A DNA stretch of 64,000 nt from assembly GCA_024516155.1 (NCBI GenBank), contig JAJJXM010000005.1, forward strand, positions 1,054,001-1,118,000, read 5' to 3'. The translations under genes were made by a program, and so were the position numbers. Of the stretch, positions 1 to 14,090 are shown in pieces (position 1 is the stretch's first letter; each line of letters opens with the position of its first letter). A model generated the notes under the pieces. The model ran no database searches and was not told the DNA's origin. It saw nothing but the letters and a program-made list of their open reading frames with translations. The DNA comes from Pyronema omphalodes. Lineage: Eukaryota > Ascomycota > Pezizomycetes > Pezizales > Pyronemataceae.

Positions 1-3000
1 GCTTTCAATTCGTTTGTTTGGTTTACTGTTTTTTTTTACGTTTTCCTTGGTTTTTTTTTTTTTTTTGTTTGTAGGAATATATGACTTCATTAGAGCAACG
101 GATATTTGAATGTGATTTATTATGACATGCTTGCTATGGGTATGGGTTGACGGCCGGTTTGGGAATTTTGGTATCTTGCGTTGGGATCTTATTGGGATTC
201 TTGGGGGTTATGATGGTTATGATGCTTCTACTGAAATTCCTATGCTGATCCGAATTATATATATATATACCAATCCGATCACACAGCCATACATATCATC
301 AAATTATATATACCCTATTTAATTCATCATTTCATCATGCATCCTCCCCTCTTCCATGAAGACACGATACACTACTCCTTACCATCAATCCCCCACCGAT
401 TGGTTGGTTATTACCCCCATGGTTTCCATAGTTACTATAATTACTATAGGTGGGCAAGTAAGGTATGTGAGATAGATACGTTATACAGTCAATCAAAGAA
501 ATTATGGGTTATGATCTGTGTACTTGTATAGCGTAGATTATTAAGAGTGTCCTGGCTGTACTATATGGGATATGGGATGCTGTGATGTGGAGTGGGGTGT
601 TTATTTCGAGTTGTGACGGATTTGGTATGGGGGGATGAAATGGGATGGTATGCGTGTTTTATTAATTTATCACAAAACGAGGTTTCTGGGTGGAGTGGTA
701 TATTGTTTTTGAGAAAGAGGGCTGTGGGTATATCGTTGATGACTGTGACTATATATTAACAAAGATGCAACGTGTATCTGATCTCTTGGTTATGATTTTA
801 GCAGCTAGATGTTACAATAATGGATGGTGGATTCGTAGTTATCGTATAGAGAGAGAGAGAGAAATACATGGCCAGTTAAAGGCACAAATAAGAATCTGAA
901 ATGGGGGGTTTCCTGAGGAGTAGGAGGAGGAGGAGGGATGTTGGGCTTGGTTTTGATTTTTGGTATTTGGTATCATAGCCCCTCCTCCCCTTCCCCCCGT
1001 CCCTCCACTTGTCGATGAGATAGATGTAGCACCATAAAGCCCACAGATATAATTCTGCAATTCTTCCGTTATTAGGGTAAAGAGCATACTGTGGACACAT
1101 TGCCGAGAAAGGGCAATGCAGCTTGTCGGAATAAGGTCCTTGAGTTTGCTTAAGAGGAGCCTCTAGGGGGGCAAAAGGGGGCATCAAACGGGACATGACA
1201 GGGAGGACGAGAACAAAGGACTATTTCTATTATATATAATGCCCACTCTCGCTGTATCGTTATTATTATCTATAATATACCATCCGTCTCTCCTTGCACT
1301 TTTTTACACATACTGCTTAAAATTAAAGAAAAGAAAACCAGGTTGACATCCCCCTTTCCTTCTCAGGACAAAGGTTTTCCGTCACATTATTTTATTTTTA
1401 CGTAATTTAGCGGAGTTTCTTTGTCCTTGGGTTGTTGAAATGAAGATGGCTTTTGTTCTTTTTTTATTTATTTGTTTAATCATAAGCTGAGTGAAACCTG
1501 AAAGGTTTATGTGAAATAAAAGAGAAACAGAATCTTATACTCATGACTTGGCCACCTGCTTCACGGGAAGGGAAAGGGCTTTTTTTATCAGTTGCTTTTT
1601 TGTTTCGCAATCGAATTGGATTTTGCTTATATTCAAGCTATTCAAATCAAGATCCCCGGAATATAGCAGGGTGCAATATTCGAGTGATCGGCTATGACGA
1701 ATTATACACTGGGACTACGTGTTGGCATGATGCGTACTTGAAAAAAATGTCGACAATATAAGTGTTACTCTGTTGCACCATTGAAGAAATTTTGAAATAG
1801 ATATCAGCTTGGTCTAATCGACTAAAAATACAACAGAGAAGCTGCTGTACCTTATAGTCATGCCTGGAGGCATATAGATAGTAAGGATTTGGTTGGACGG
1901 CGGTGTAAATACTAATGCTTGTAAGTTGGGCTTCAATTTTGTTGTGGATGGGTTTAGGTATTTAGAGGTGATTGGCTTCTGTTAAGCCATGGCGATAAGA
2001 TGGGCTGTAAACTACTTTTGGCGCTAGAAATATATGATCACGCTGGTATGGCGCATATTCTAAAAAATAATTAGGCGGATTGGTATTTCATGGGCGAATA
2101 CGATGAGAGAATGAGCGCCCTACCACAAAAATTAAACCTGATGAATTATATTTCCCTTAACACCAATATCATCAGTGTAAGAACCGTACATTAATGTACA
2201 CAAAACTCGATTCTAGTAACAGTGTCAAAGGTGGTTGTAATTCAACTGCAGACGCATTTTACCCTAATCTGGCTCAGCCTCGACGCATTAATTGACCCCA
2301 ACGACAAAGCTTAGTTCACGCGTTCTGCTCGCGGTCGGTTCGCATTTCGGATATCGGCTTCCTTCTCGGCATGCCCCTCCACGCGGAGAGAAAGCTTGAT
2401 TTTTTCGGTACATTTCTTGCCAGGGTCATCCCAGGGTGTCCGGCAAGATAAGCGAGCTGTCAGCCAAACCTTATCTGGGACTAATCCTGTATCCCGGGCC
2501 CCGGCGGCGGCATATCGTCCATCGTCCTCCACCTTAGTGGTATATATTTCTGTGAACATTTGTTCTCTTTCCTTTAGTTTACTATTCCTCCACGTTTCTC
2601 CACCACGTGTAATTTCTCAAGATTTTTACTCCTTTTTCTCGCACATTTTCATTCGAGAGAATATACACGCGTACGCGTTGCTCTAATTATCCTCAGACAA
2701 TCGATCGTCATACCTTTAATCGATCATCGACACCGTCTGTCGTAGGCTATAACATGAAACCGTTCGTCAGCACTAGAGTGACTTTAGTCTTTCACCATCA
2801 CGAAAATTTGCAACACCAACCAAGGTTCGCTCTCAAATCCCTCTAAAGAACCCTTTCGGATGACATCACAATGATCATTCTAGAAGAAATTGGCTTGCTA
2901 TCCAGGTTCGTTCTGATCTTTTTCCACTCGTTCCATTCATTCCATTTATTCGCACACGGCCCATTATTTATTTACTATCCTACCTGTCGCCACCCGCACA

Positions 3001-3559
3001 TACGATACGATACCAGCCGGCAAAGCACACGGCGAAAAAAGAGACGAAACCCCATCCCAAGCCAGCTCTACCGACCAATACACCAATGAAAACCTCCGCA
3101 CAAATATCAACCGAGACCGAAAATAGAGATAACAAAACCGGGGGCAACCAGGGGAATGCTGTAGTGACAGAAAAGACATGAGGACAATCGGCAGCCGGAT
3201 TCAGTTACCACATAGAAAGCAACCAAACACGCACCATTGAATGCAAAGAAAAAAAAAAAACCAAGGGGAATAAATATGGTATATGATAAAAAAGGATATA
3301 AAGCCCAGTCAGAAATTTGTCAACGTATCATCAACGTTACCCCGCCGGAACGGATCCGGCCTCACCCCACCTCCTGTACCATTTTGTGAGTTTGAATGAT
3401 AATTCATGCATCTAGCCGAGTCGAAGGGAATTCGAGTGCACCTGGAAGGCATTCGGAGAGCAATATCTCGCATTTCACGTCACGCCGCTGTCATGTCGTC
3501 CGGATAATTCGGAAAAGATGTAGCGATCAACATCATAGCATCGACGTACCACAGAGCTT
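1..3559. other. AT-rich gene-poor stretch
   Basis: No supported gene. The stretch has long T runs near 30-65 bp, short purine-rich repeats (GAGA at about 848-862, GGAGGA at about 920-938) and many stops in all frames. A GC-richer patch at 2311-2560 holds an 82-codon minus-strand ORF that I do not recognise and cannot support. The part from 3180 to 3559 is the 3' flank of the oxidoreductase gene. Confidence 0.5.
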
Positions 3560-4992
3560 CTACAGTATCCTCCGGGGATCCAACTGTCTGATATCGGCAC
3601 TCTTTGTTTTCCCTTCAAATATCATTTCCGCCAACAATAATCCCGTTGCAGGTGCATTGTTGATACCCCAACAACTGTGTCCAGTTGCAAGATATAGTCC
3701 GTCAGTTCCGGTTTCTCCAATCAGTGGTCCCCCAGAGCCTCCAATGTTCAGAACAGGAAGGTAGCACGCCTGTTTCCGCGTCACCCGCCCAAGACGGATG
3801 TGGTCGCTCACGGATGACACTTGCGCTATCAAGTCATCGCACCGTTGCTCGTCCACCTGTACATCGGCTGTCGTTTCGGGTACCTCTACATCCATGTCAC
3901 CTTCACCGCACACATATATTTCGTTATTGGGCCGCGCATAAATTTCCGGAGATACGGGTCCTCGATAGCGCACATCAGGACTGGATGGTATTGTGATTTC
4001 GGTGAAAAGCGCATAGCCGGATACGGCGGATGCGGGAGTAATAGTGACAGAGTGTGCACGGAGGCCTGTGATAGGGGCGGCGGGAAATAATCTGGACGTC
4101 CAGGGTCCTGCAGCAAGTACAGTATGGGTTGCGGGAATGGTTACTTCCTGGTCTGTAGCACTAACATAGTAAGTGACAGACTCAACCTTCCTTCTGCTAC
4201 GGGATGACGCTGAAGAGAGCGAAGATGCCGATGGTGATTTGTCGCCTGTGTTTTCGGCGGTGGGTTGTGATTGCGGCAGTGGTGTCGATGCCGGTGAGAC
4301 TGGGTCGGTATAGTTGATGGACGTTACAGAGCCGATTACCAGCTCGGCACCAGCCTCTTCAGCTAATCGCATCAGTGCCATTGTGAAATGGTATGGATGG
4401 ACCTGCGCTGTCTCTCTACTACCGCCCATCTTTTCATATCCTTTCACCAACTCCGGTAATATCCAGTTCAAGTCCTTCGGTAATCCCGTCCCCGACCACG
4501 CCTTTCCGCCTTTCTTGGTATCACCCGCACGTTTACCGAGTGGTAATCCGGGCGCCGGGCCAAGCCCCTCCAGTTCACTCCGTTTTCTTCCCTGCGCCTC
4601 CAGGTTTCCACACAACACCCGTCGATAACCCCATTTCTCTTCTCCGCCATGCTCAAGCGCCAGGTCTTGATGTAGCTTGAAGCTTAAAGGTACGATGTTG
4701 TTCGGATACGCCCATACAGCCAGTAGCCCACCTGCCTTTCCCGAAGCACCACCCGCAACTCTTGTCGCTTCGAGTACAACGATTCTATGCTTTGTTCGGT
4801 CGTAGGACGGGTGCCGTGTGAGGTAGTATGCCGTTGCGCATCCTATAATGCCACCTCCTACATTCTCTCTGTCAGTTTCCACCACCACCAGACCGTTCAA
4901 AGACCGAGCGCCAGGCAACACTCCTCTGGTAATGCAACAAACGTACCTACTATCACTATATCCTTCCGCTCGTCGTGCAACTCCATCGTCAT
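3560..4992 (-). CDS. FAD-dependent oxidoreductase, DAO family, TDA3-like
   Basis: Predicted 447-residue flavoprotein encoded by two exons, 4992-4947 and 4857-3560, with an 89-bp GT-AG intron. The intron splits the dinucleotide-binding motif: exon 1 ends after DIVIV and joins to GGGIIG (residues about 11-21), followed by CATAYYL, the classic Rossmann beta-alpha-beta start of DAO-type oxidoreductases. A second conserved stretch, GGASGKAGGLLA, lies near residue 50. The C-terminus has the GLYLATGH and GIN motifs that bind the flavin pyrophosphate in this family. The start is fixed by an in-frame TAA at 5004-5002 just upstream of the ATG. Yeast Tda3 is a cytosolic/late-endosome protein of poorly known chemistry; that role is transferred by family resemblance. 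It has no signal peptide. Low-complexity Ser-rich and charged inserts around residues 230-260 look species-specific. The substrate is unknown. Confidence 0.88.
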
Positions 4993-7381
4993 TATGCCGC
5001 CTTATATCGACCTTGAAATAGTGTTGATTGCCCCGGGAACGATATGAACTGTCTGGTGGCGTGAGGTTGGTAGGTCGTGGGGTGATAGAAGCTACGGCCG
5101 GCGAAGGAGACCTTGTTGCAGGCAGCGGCAGGAGCAGACTGGTTGTTGGTGGGTCGGAATTTTTGAGGCGTGACCAGCGTACAGCGGAAGTCTTTGACGT
5201 AGCAGCAGCGGTGGGATTAAGGTATGTAGAAGTTGCTGTACTGGCTGTGGGAACGGGTGATTAGGTGGGTGGGGGAGGGTTAGGTGCAGTGAAGTAAATA
5301 GTAGAAGTAGTCAACCACCACCAAGGTTTAGATATTCAGACAGAAATCAACCGGGGTTATGCGTGAGTGTGGTCGGGGTGATGGTGAGTGGGGAAGAGAA
5401 TCAGTCTTGAGATAGTGTAGGAGGGAGCATTGACTTGACAAGGTCGACAAGGTCAGGTCAGGTCGGTCAATGGGATTGTGTCGTGGGCGTGGAACTGCGG
5501 CGATTGTTTCTGGGGTTGAAGACTTGCGGGCCTTTGATGAGATTTTGCTGTGCCCTGCGGTTCTGCGATGGGACATGGGCCGGGAAGGGAGGGGTCTGGG
5601 GGGGGAGGGGGGTGGTTCGTTAATTAGGGTCTGACAGTAGTGGACCTTCGCATGCCATAGCAGCCCGGGGAGCCCTGAGCCTTGAGGAGTAACGATTAGT
5701 ATGGTATGATAGCTCGTCGCGGGTGCTTGGTCTGCATCTGCCTACTAGGTCTGCTATTCATTCCATCCACGGTGGAGGCAGCGCGAGTAGGAGGACGCAG
5801 TTGTCTTAGTGGAATTTCGTAGGCTGGCCGGAACTTAACAAACAACTGGGCAAGCAAATTATCCCTCCAGGCCATGTGTACTGTCAATACATGACGGCAA
5901 CAAGAATGGGGATGGATGCATGTGCCGCGGCTTCTACTGCGCTGATATCTACTTGGTACTCGGGGGCTGCGTTATCATACAATTCGCATATGGCAACGGC
6001 AAAACTATGGTTTCAAAGGCGAAGGATTACGAGCCAATGATGGCCCATTTAACCATAATCATCAAAAGACATCTGGTGCTTCATAGAAGACAAAAATGGT
6101 CTTGGCATTTCCTGTTGTATGGGGAGGAAAAGTTGGGTATTGTGATATAACAGAATGCGCCGGACTTACCGTTGTACCCAAGTACACACATCTGGAGGGC
6201 CCAACACCAGTGTCGGTATCGTTCCACGGCAACTTGGGATATGTACTCTGAGTACAGCATTCAGCATCCGCAAACGAGAAATGTCTCAGAAGTATACGTG
6301 CTGTTCATATTGGTTTGTCTCTCATCTTCATTTCTAGCTGAGCTTAGATATCCGGAATCATAATTCTTCTCCGGCCGCAGCAGCAGTTTTTGCCCCAGTG
6401 TCTAGTGGCACAGTCGATCCACCGCGTGGCGTGACTGGCCCGCGAAAGGCAACGAGGCTCGCCCTGGAGCTCTGCCGGTGGCCATAACCATGGCAGTGAC
6501 CTTAGACTTGAGTAACTTTAGAGCGTGATACTTATAACTGATTGACCAATCGAGGCGGTTCTGTCAAAAAGCTAAGGTCTTTGGTTTCAAAAACCAAAAC
6601 ACAGCTTACATATGGCCATACGTTAAACTTCTCGAGCTGACACAAATATCGGTTCATATCAGATCATGATTTACGGATTTACTTTTTAGGCTCAAGTTAC
6701 CTGTAATCCCGTAATTTCAACTACCCGTGTTCCCGCTGCTTACCGAGAGGTACCAAATTTGTTACCTTACACAAAAGAACAAAAGCTCAAAAGAGAGGAT
6801 AATGAACCGAGTAGAAATATTTTTATCCTTTTATTTCTCTTCACTGTTCGTAACTTTGGGTATTTTCTAGTTGATTTGCGGCGTTGCAGCCGTTTTTATC
6901 TGACAATCTGGGATGATACTGATATGATGTAAGTCACTAATTTACAAGGCGAGCGAGGCACGTGCTTTCAATCTAAAATTTCTTTTTTCAGACCAGTAGC
7001 TCAAAGTAAAAGCCTAGAAGATTTAATATCTTAACTGTCAAACTCATCCATCATCATCACCATCATCGTAATCATCGTAATCATCACTATCGTAATCATC
7101 TGTTTTCTATTTAAGTTTCTCTTCCTCGATATGATATCCATCTTCATAATTGTAATCATATTCCATCTAGAGTTCCGCGACAGTGAGGCAGTCAGGCGCA
7201 AGCCGGGTTGGAAATACCATCCAGCTACCAAATGTATCCTATAGCTAGTTGCCTCATACGATGCTTGTATGTATGCATGTACCGTATGAGCATTACATAT
7301 GTGTATGTTCTCCCTGGGCTGGCCCCACGCTGATTTGCTTAGACTAGGCTGCGCTGCTCTATGTATGGTGGCATACACAAC
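4993..7381. other. Intergenic region upstream of the oxidoreductase
   Basis: The first 350 bp is GC-richer and probably contains the 5'UTR and promoter of the minus-strand oxidoreductase. A G-rich tract (GGGGGGAGGGG) lies at about 5600-5613. From about 5650 to 7380 there are only short ORFs in conflicting frames and simple repeats (CATCATCATC and TCATCG runs at 7045-7105). No gene is supported. Confidence 0.5.
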
Positions 7382-7467
7382 CTGGGCTCTCCGGGGCCCC
7401 CGGGCTCCCGTACATATCAGGGCTCCCCAGGGCTCTCCTAGGCTCCTCAGGGCTCCCAGGGGTCGCG
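7382..7467. repeat. Degenerate GGGCTC(C) minisatellite
   Basis: At least six irregular copies of a GGGCTCCC/GGGCTCTCC core are packed into about 85 bp, with spacers such as CAGG and CTAG. It is a GC-rich island inside AT-rich DNA. A smaller related patch (CCCCGGGAGCCTGGGAGCCC) lies at about 11150-11169. Confidence 0.6.
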
Positions 7468-10324
7468 GCGACATGACCCGTAAAATCGGCTCACCCCACC
7501 TCTTCTATGGTACAGACGACGCTCTAGATACGCATTAGGTAGTTTCTAATACTCATCCTTGTCGAGTCACAGAGTTTTTTTTAGCTTGGCCCGCTGGTAT
7601 TTTTTTTTTTTTTTTTTGAGCTTGGTCTGGTCTGTCCTGTCTGTCTTATATGTCGTATGGTATGTCGTACCATGTGCTTTGATACAAGGGTTGATAAGTA
7701 TGGGAGTATGGCGCTGTGTTGTATCACCTTGCTAAAGGGTTTCCAACATTGATATAACTGGATACGCCAAGACTTTCATCTGATCTGAAGCATTAGATGT
7801 TACTTTGATCATGATGATGATAATGATGATGACGATGATGGTGGAAATTTGATATCATAGGGCTCTTGATCTTGTACCTTTTCGAAGCAAACCGTTGAAG
7901 TTATGGTTTGATGTTAGTGTGGGTTTTATGGGGTGAGCCATATTTAGCGTGTGAGCTACAGCTCCCCTGGAGTTCCCTACGATAGCGGATATATCTGAAT
8001 TGATAATCTTTTCCAAGATGAGCTGTAATCCCGTAACACTAAAGTTCAATTAGAAAATATAATGAAGAATGAATAAATCTGCAACTCTAAGCACCATATA
8101 AGTCTCAAGCTATGTAAGTCCATGAAGAGTATATAAGCTACAACTATATCGTCTTTTAGATCTCTTTTGAATAATAATATTTCTAGTATTGTCGAATTCA
8201 TATTTCAGTTAGTATTTTCCACTCGAGTCCGGTAAATAACTACACCGAGCTCATCTTTCTCTTATCCAAATCGTTTTCTCTCTCTAATCTGAAAATCTGG
8301 CTGTTACTCTAGAGCAATGCATTACAAATTGAACTGCTATCTAGCTAATAAACTCCGATCTGCGGAGAATTAATACTTGAATTGTTATAAAAGAAAAAAA
8401 AAATAACATCCGATACAAAATTTGTACCCCGGGGTGAGGAAGCGAAATCAAAATAAGCCATGTATGTTGCGCGGCCGGTGGGTGACAGGGCTCCCCGGCT
8501 GAGCCGTCATGTCATGCCACTTTTTTCCAGCCCCAGAAGCCCCGCCGCCGCGTCCAGATCCATAGATGCATCAGGGTGGGTGCTTACATATACAGCCAGG
8601 CCCAGACGAAGAAGGCGAAGAAGGCGAAGGACCCTGAGATTCTGCGCATATCATATGGCCATAGATAACCTTTTTTTTTTGGCGGGGGGGTTTCAAAAAA
8701 AATATTTTTATCTTCGGAATCTCTTTCCGGGTGTTGTGAACGAGGCGGCTGTAATTGTTTGGTTAAAACTCGCCCTAAGGGGACGCTATATTGCTACCAC
8801 GCTACGGAGCTACGAAGCTACGGATACTTTATCAGATCAGGTCATGTGTTATGCAATACTGAAGCTTAGTTACTTACTACACATCTATCTACAGGAATTA
8901 TTATTACTACTATTACTACTATTACTACTTCTACAGAAGATTGTTATAGCTTCATCATCGATACAAATACATCTCTACCATATCACTACCATCTCTTCAT
9001 TCGAAACCATATATCCGCTCCATGTTATTTCCCATCTCCATCGATTCCATCAGTCTGCTTATGTATCTCTAAATTCGTACAGCAGAAACAGCAGTAGCAA
9101 CGGATCTCCAAAATTCCGCAGGATCCCCACCACCCCCCTTTCCTTCACGCCGACACCCGTCGGTCAGCGGCATCTCGTGTAGCGGGGAATGTGGTTTTGA
9201 ATTAGGTATTAGGTTGGTTGATGGATCCTTGGGATGGCCTGATATATCTTTCGATATTTTTTTCATCGACCAGGTATGAATGAGCCAAGGAGAGCCAAGC
9301 GAGGAGGAGGTGTTTCTTTATTTCCCCCAATTAGATCCTAGCCTCACGCGCCGCCTTGCATTCCCTGTCAAATAAGGGTTGAAGGCGAGACGAAGGCGAG
9401 ACGAAGGCAAATGGGAAGGCGAATGGCAAGGCTTCGTTTAAAAATTTCGCGCGGAGGTGGCGAGAAATTTTTGTAGTATATCTACATAAGAGATTGCGCG
9501 TGCCAGGTTCACTTTGGGCTTTGAAATTTTGGTGACTTTTTTTCTACATGAATTATCTTTATTTTATTTTTTTCCCCACATAACAACCTTTTTCGCAATT
9601 TTTCGCATTGGAGGTGTCAACCACGGGTTGATACCTGTCTCTATCTCGCGTTCCATCCCGCACTAGGTTCTTACGGATACATCTTCCGGCACATACATAG
9701 CAATTTCTATGATTCGCCTGCCTCGCTTTCGTTTTTGACATTCCTCACACCCGTGATGAAGACTGTTTTTTTTTTATCTATCTTCCCTTTTCATTTTTCC
9801 TTTTCTCTTTTTCTTCTTCCAGTTTGACTCATTTCGCTAATTTCTCTTATGAAGGGTTCTCCGGGCGCTGCTGGTCGTGCTGATTCATTTTTTTTTTTGT
9901 TGGAGGCCGGAACTAGGTAGTTATCGGCTGTTCAATCTACACCGGAATTGTGATTGTGAGCTGACTTACCTGCCTGCCTATCTATGTTACTGAGAATAGT
10001 TCATGGCGTGATTTTTTCCCATAAATTTTGAGGGGAGGGTTTATGGCACCAACACCATAGGTCCGTAGCAAGGTAGGTAGGTATGTATGGGTAGGCAATT
10101 TTGAACCTTTTTTTGTGATGAGATGGGAATGGAATGGGGCAAGTCCGGCGAGCTCTGCCCTGTCATGCCCTGCCGTTTCGGGCTCAGAAAAGAATTGTGG
10201 TCTGATTTTTCTTTGGGGTAAAAATGGGTCAGACGAGTGACATCCATGGATGTGGAGTGCTGACTGCCGTAGACCGTATACTGGAACAGAATAACAGCCC
10301 ACAAATACAGAAACGCAACATCAG
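7468..10324. other. Non-coding, pyrimidine- and repeat-rich region
   Basis: The region contains poly-T tracts (about 7600-7618 and 8672-8680), GAT/ATG microsatellites (about 7810-7842), a GAAGGC triplet run (about 8608-8632) and a TTA/CTA triplet run (about 8899-8934). The longest ORF (8460-9182, plus, 240 codons) is made largely of these simple repeats (poly-Arg, poly-Leu) and resembles no family, so it is not called. The tract 9500-9900 is pyrimidine-rich like a fungal 5'UTR or promoter, but no convincing downstream gene is visible. Confidence 0.45.
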
Positions 10325-10370
10325 CACCACCACTACCACCACCACCACCACCACCACCACCGCCGCCGCC
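10325..10370. repeat. (CAC)n/(CCG)n trinucleotide microsatellite
   Basis: About 15 uninterrupted or near-uninterrupted CAC triplets pass into CCG triplets. The tract creates spurious poly-Thr and poly-Val ORFs on both strands. Confidence 0.85.
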
Positions 10371-13300
10371 AACGCAGCACTGCACCCATTATTCATAATA
10401 TCAAGCAAGCCATCCTCAGTGGAATGCTTTTTTCTCCTCATAAAGTTGAGCCCAAGGAAGGGAGAAATCATAAAAAAAAGGAATCAAAAAATCCGATAAA
10501 TATTATCAGAAAAGCTCAATTCTATGGGTCCATACCCCAAATGTCTATCTGTCTAAGGCAACAACGAAACTAAGAAGATAATCCACCTATTCCCACGTGC
10601 TGATTCGCACCAATTATCCTCGTCGCAAATAACGCAGCGATCTTACCCGAGACAATGTACCATGATCCATCATGTCCTGCCATGAAAAATATGCACTTTG
10701 GGGGGCTCCTCCGGGGGTGTAGGGCAGATAGAGACATGGAGAGATATAGAGATAGAGACAGAGGAGGTTGTGTGGGTGTCTGTGCGTGTGTTTGAGAAAG
10801 AGATTACAATGTAATCATTCATACAAATCTTCAAATTTTGCATATCCATTGCGATTATTCACTCAGTATAAGGACCATAAGTCAAGCTACAATACTATCT
10901 ATCATAGCTATTACCTAGAAAGCTTCTACTATGACCCAAATGGATATCCATATTTAAGTTATCCCTAAAACAAGCGTAAGCTTAAACCTAAACATAAACC
11001 ACCATATAACCTTTACTGTAAGCCACGGAAGCGTTCCGGTTCTTGTGATCCATTCATAGTCCTCCCTCCCTCCTGACCTAGACTAAAAAAGTGCATACAA
11101 TTTAGTCGGGTCCTTTCTGACCCGAAAAATCCCTGAAAGCCCTAGGTGCCCCGGGAGCCTGGGAGCCCTTAAAGATCTTTGGAAGAACATCTTTAAACCC
11201 TCTATTTAGTCATAGAACATTCTATCCGGTGCATCGTACAAAATAGAAACACTCACTATGGCATCTCCACTATACCATGAAGGAATCCACGATATGGTCA
11301 GAACTTAAAAACCCTGAGGTGAACATAGAAAGATCATATGTTTGTGATCCTCGAATGTCCCAAGCCATCACTTATGTATGTTGACATACTTATGGATAAG
11401 CTAGGTTGTATCGTGACTCGTGTTTACATAATAGGATTCAAGCTTTCTTTCTTTCCCTTAATACCTCAAAAAAAAACCAAGAGGTTGTAGATATTCCCTT
11501 CATGGTTTCACTTTCATTTATTTTCTTCTTTTCATTTATTATGTCTTTCTTTTCTTTTGCCGTTGCGATCAAAGATCTGCTATCCTTCCTTACTTCCTTC
11601 CCTAAGTCTTATGTATCTATCTATGACTGTGTCTTACTCCTGGAGGCAGGGAATGGTCTAATATGGTGCCTTCTATGGATTTAGGCGGCTGTCATATGTA
11701 TCGCGGCTGGGAAAATGTACGTCTGGTAACAGCAGGGTTTTTGTGTTCTAGATTATCTAGAACCAGAAAAGAGGTAGGATGTGTACAATAAAAAGCAACC
11801 AAGTTATTTAACCGAGTACGCCACGACTGAAACTATGGTGCCATAGATACTGTATCTAGCTATCTTAGGAGTCTTAGATTTATTATATGTATTGATGGTT
11901 CATGGACGAAAGATCATGATGCTGGATCGGAGATTAGAATTTAGTGTGTGTAGGTTTCGTTTAGCCGGGAGTCGTGCAAAAGAACAAGAAGAAACAACCC
12001 AAAAACACCATTCCAGACCTTTGCATATGGTGAGATACACCAAAGCAATCAATTATTCCCGTATACATCACTTTTTTTTCAAAAAGAATTCCATCAACTA
12101 TATAAAGTAACAGATTTCGTTTCTTTTGTTCATATTAACCTGGAGTATGGCCTCAAGTATGATGTTTGATCATCAATCTTGCTTAAAACTTGTAATTCAT
12201 GGTTCCGCCTGATCGGAAAGATAGATTCGTGGAGTGATTATTAGTTGAATTTCTTAACACCCTCTCCATCCATGCTTCACCTCCATCATCGATGGTTGAT
12301 GAAGTTTTTGTGATAGATACAATCACATTTACGAGTGGGACAAAGGATTAAGGCCAATACCCGCTTGCTCTTCAGCAGCTCTCGGCTATCACAATATGAC
12401 ACAATATTCTGACCGGAGTACTTGAAACTTAAAGAACTCTGGTGGCCCGAAATTTGAAATCAAGGCCTAGAGCGGGGTAAAAAGACTAGTACTAAGTAGG
12501 TTTGTAGTATGGCTGTATTGTACTCAAGCACCGTCACTTCAAGATCCCAAATTCTATCACTTCTCATGAATTTTATGGTGTTGTGCTTGTGGCCTCCCTA
12601 TTCAACCCAAAGGGTTATTTTACTGGCTCTATGGTGATATAGGCAAAAAGACGAACAACATGTTGTAGGAGTTAAACTTTCTGAAAAGCGGGGTGAAAAG
12701 GCCAATGATACTAAGGGATCTAAGGGCTCTAGGTCTGGCTGTATGTACGTAGCTTTTTGAATCTTCTCCAATCTTTCGAGCCGAGCCCCAACGGGTCAGC
12801 CAAAAGACGGTATGCCAAGCTAGATTAAGGTCAGGTCAGGAAGCACAAAGTAAGGCCTTTTAATATGATGAGTATAATGTTTGGCTGTTTACGGTATTCC
12901 AGATCAATTATCTGGTCATCATCAGGAGATTCTGCAGGATTGAAATATCGTGCTGCAGGGAGTGACATTAGCGGAGGAAAGGAGGGAATGGAGTGAGGGG
13001 GTTTGTGAGCCACCCAGCTGCAATTCTGTATGGGGAATTAACCCAGTTACCGCCATGTGCACACGCTGTCTTAGCTTAAAGAACACCTGCTGTTGGCTGG
13101 ATGTATAATGCAGGGCTGCCGTTTCGCCGTGGACACATCGCCACTTATTATGATGATCTTCTGCCATAACTTGGTATGGCTGAACCCCATCCCTTGTAAA
13201 AGATCCACAGCCACCACCGCAAAAAAAATAATCGTACGAGGACCGCATGGCTACGGTCTGGTTTGTGATATTTTTGGATTTTGCTTTTTTGTATACATAA

Positions 13301-14090
13301 CACAGACATGAGGATATGCCGGTTCATCCACTGACACGTCGACGTCGACGACGGCCACTGTAGATTTTCACAAACTTGGATGGGTGGCCTGTTCCCAAGA
13401 AAAGTGATTGTCATTCTCATTCCTTTCTGCGAATCGGTAGCTATTATGACCATGCTGTACTGGAATTTTACACCTGGATAATTTCGTTGCTTCGGTTATG
13501 CACCATGTATTGGGTGATGAGTGACGAAACAATGAAAACCGCTCGAAAGCCTATCTAGCCGGCCGGCCGCCGAGATAGTAGCGCGAGTTATCACCGATGG
13601 TTTCGAATCACCTGAGGTTCCAAGTTGTGAAACATTTGTACGGGCAGTTGACCGATTAGTTAAAGAGGCTTTTGGTAGAAAACCCCAAATATCCTAAAGA
13701 GGATCTGGAAAAGAAGTTACAACCTTAGAAAGTACTAATTGCCAATTCCAGTAAGCGTATTCAAATCTTCAGTTGGATTAGTTCCGCGGAAATACATCCG
13801 TAGCCTTAACTAAAGGAAGAGTTTAAACACCCCCACATCTCTGGGACCTTAAAACAACTTCGGTACCACAAAACCGTCAACCATCATCATCAAACGGCAA
13901 TAGTCTCTGACAATGATTCAAGATTGGATCGTCAGGGAATTCATGCCAAGATCCTAGCTTGTGGTCAAGTGATCTGGATGGAACGGATTAAGGAATCTCT
14001 GGTGACAAGTTGTCAATTTGCCAGCTAAGATCGGAAAGATAAACCAATTCATATAATTGATCCGAAGCAAGAAATCCAATAGATAACTTT
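10371..14090. other. AT-rich region without recognised genes
   Basis: Short ORFs only, with stops frequent in every frame. A GA-rich microsatellite lies at about 10728-10765. The interval 13565-13690 is open on plus for about 40 codons, ending in a stop just after the peptide FGRKPQIS; this could belong to the decayed synthetase region that follows, but I cannot place it in a domain. Confidence 0.4.

Noticed and set aside
2311..2559. 82-codon minus-strand ORF in a GC-rich patch
   Set aside because: No recognisable motif and no supporting splice structure; left as intergenic.
8460..9182. 240-codon plus-strand ORF
   Set aside because: Built from GAAGGC and TTA/CTA triplet repeats giving poly-Arg and poly-Leu. 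No domain, no coding-like neighbours.
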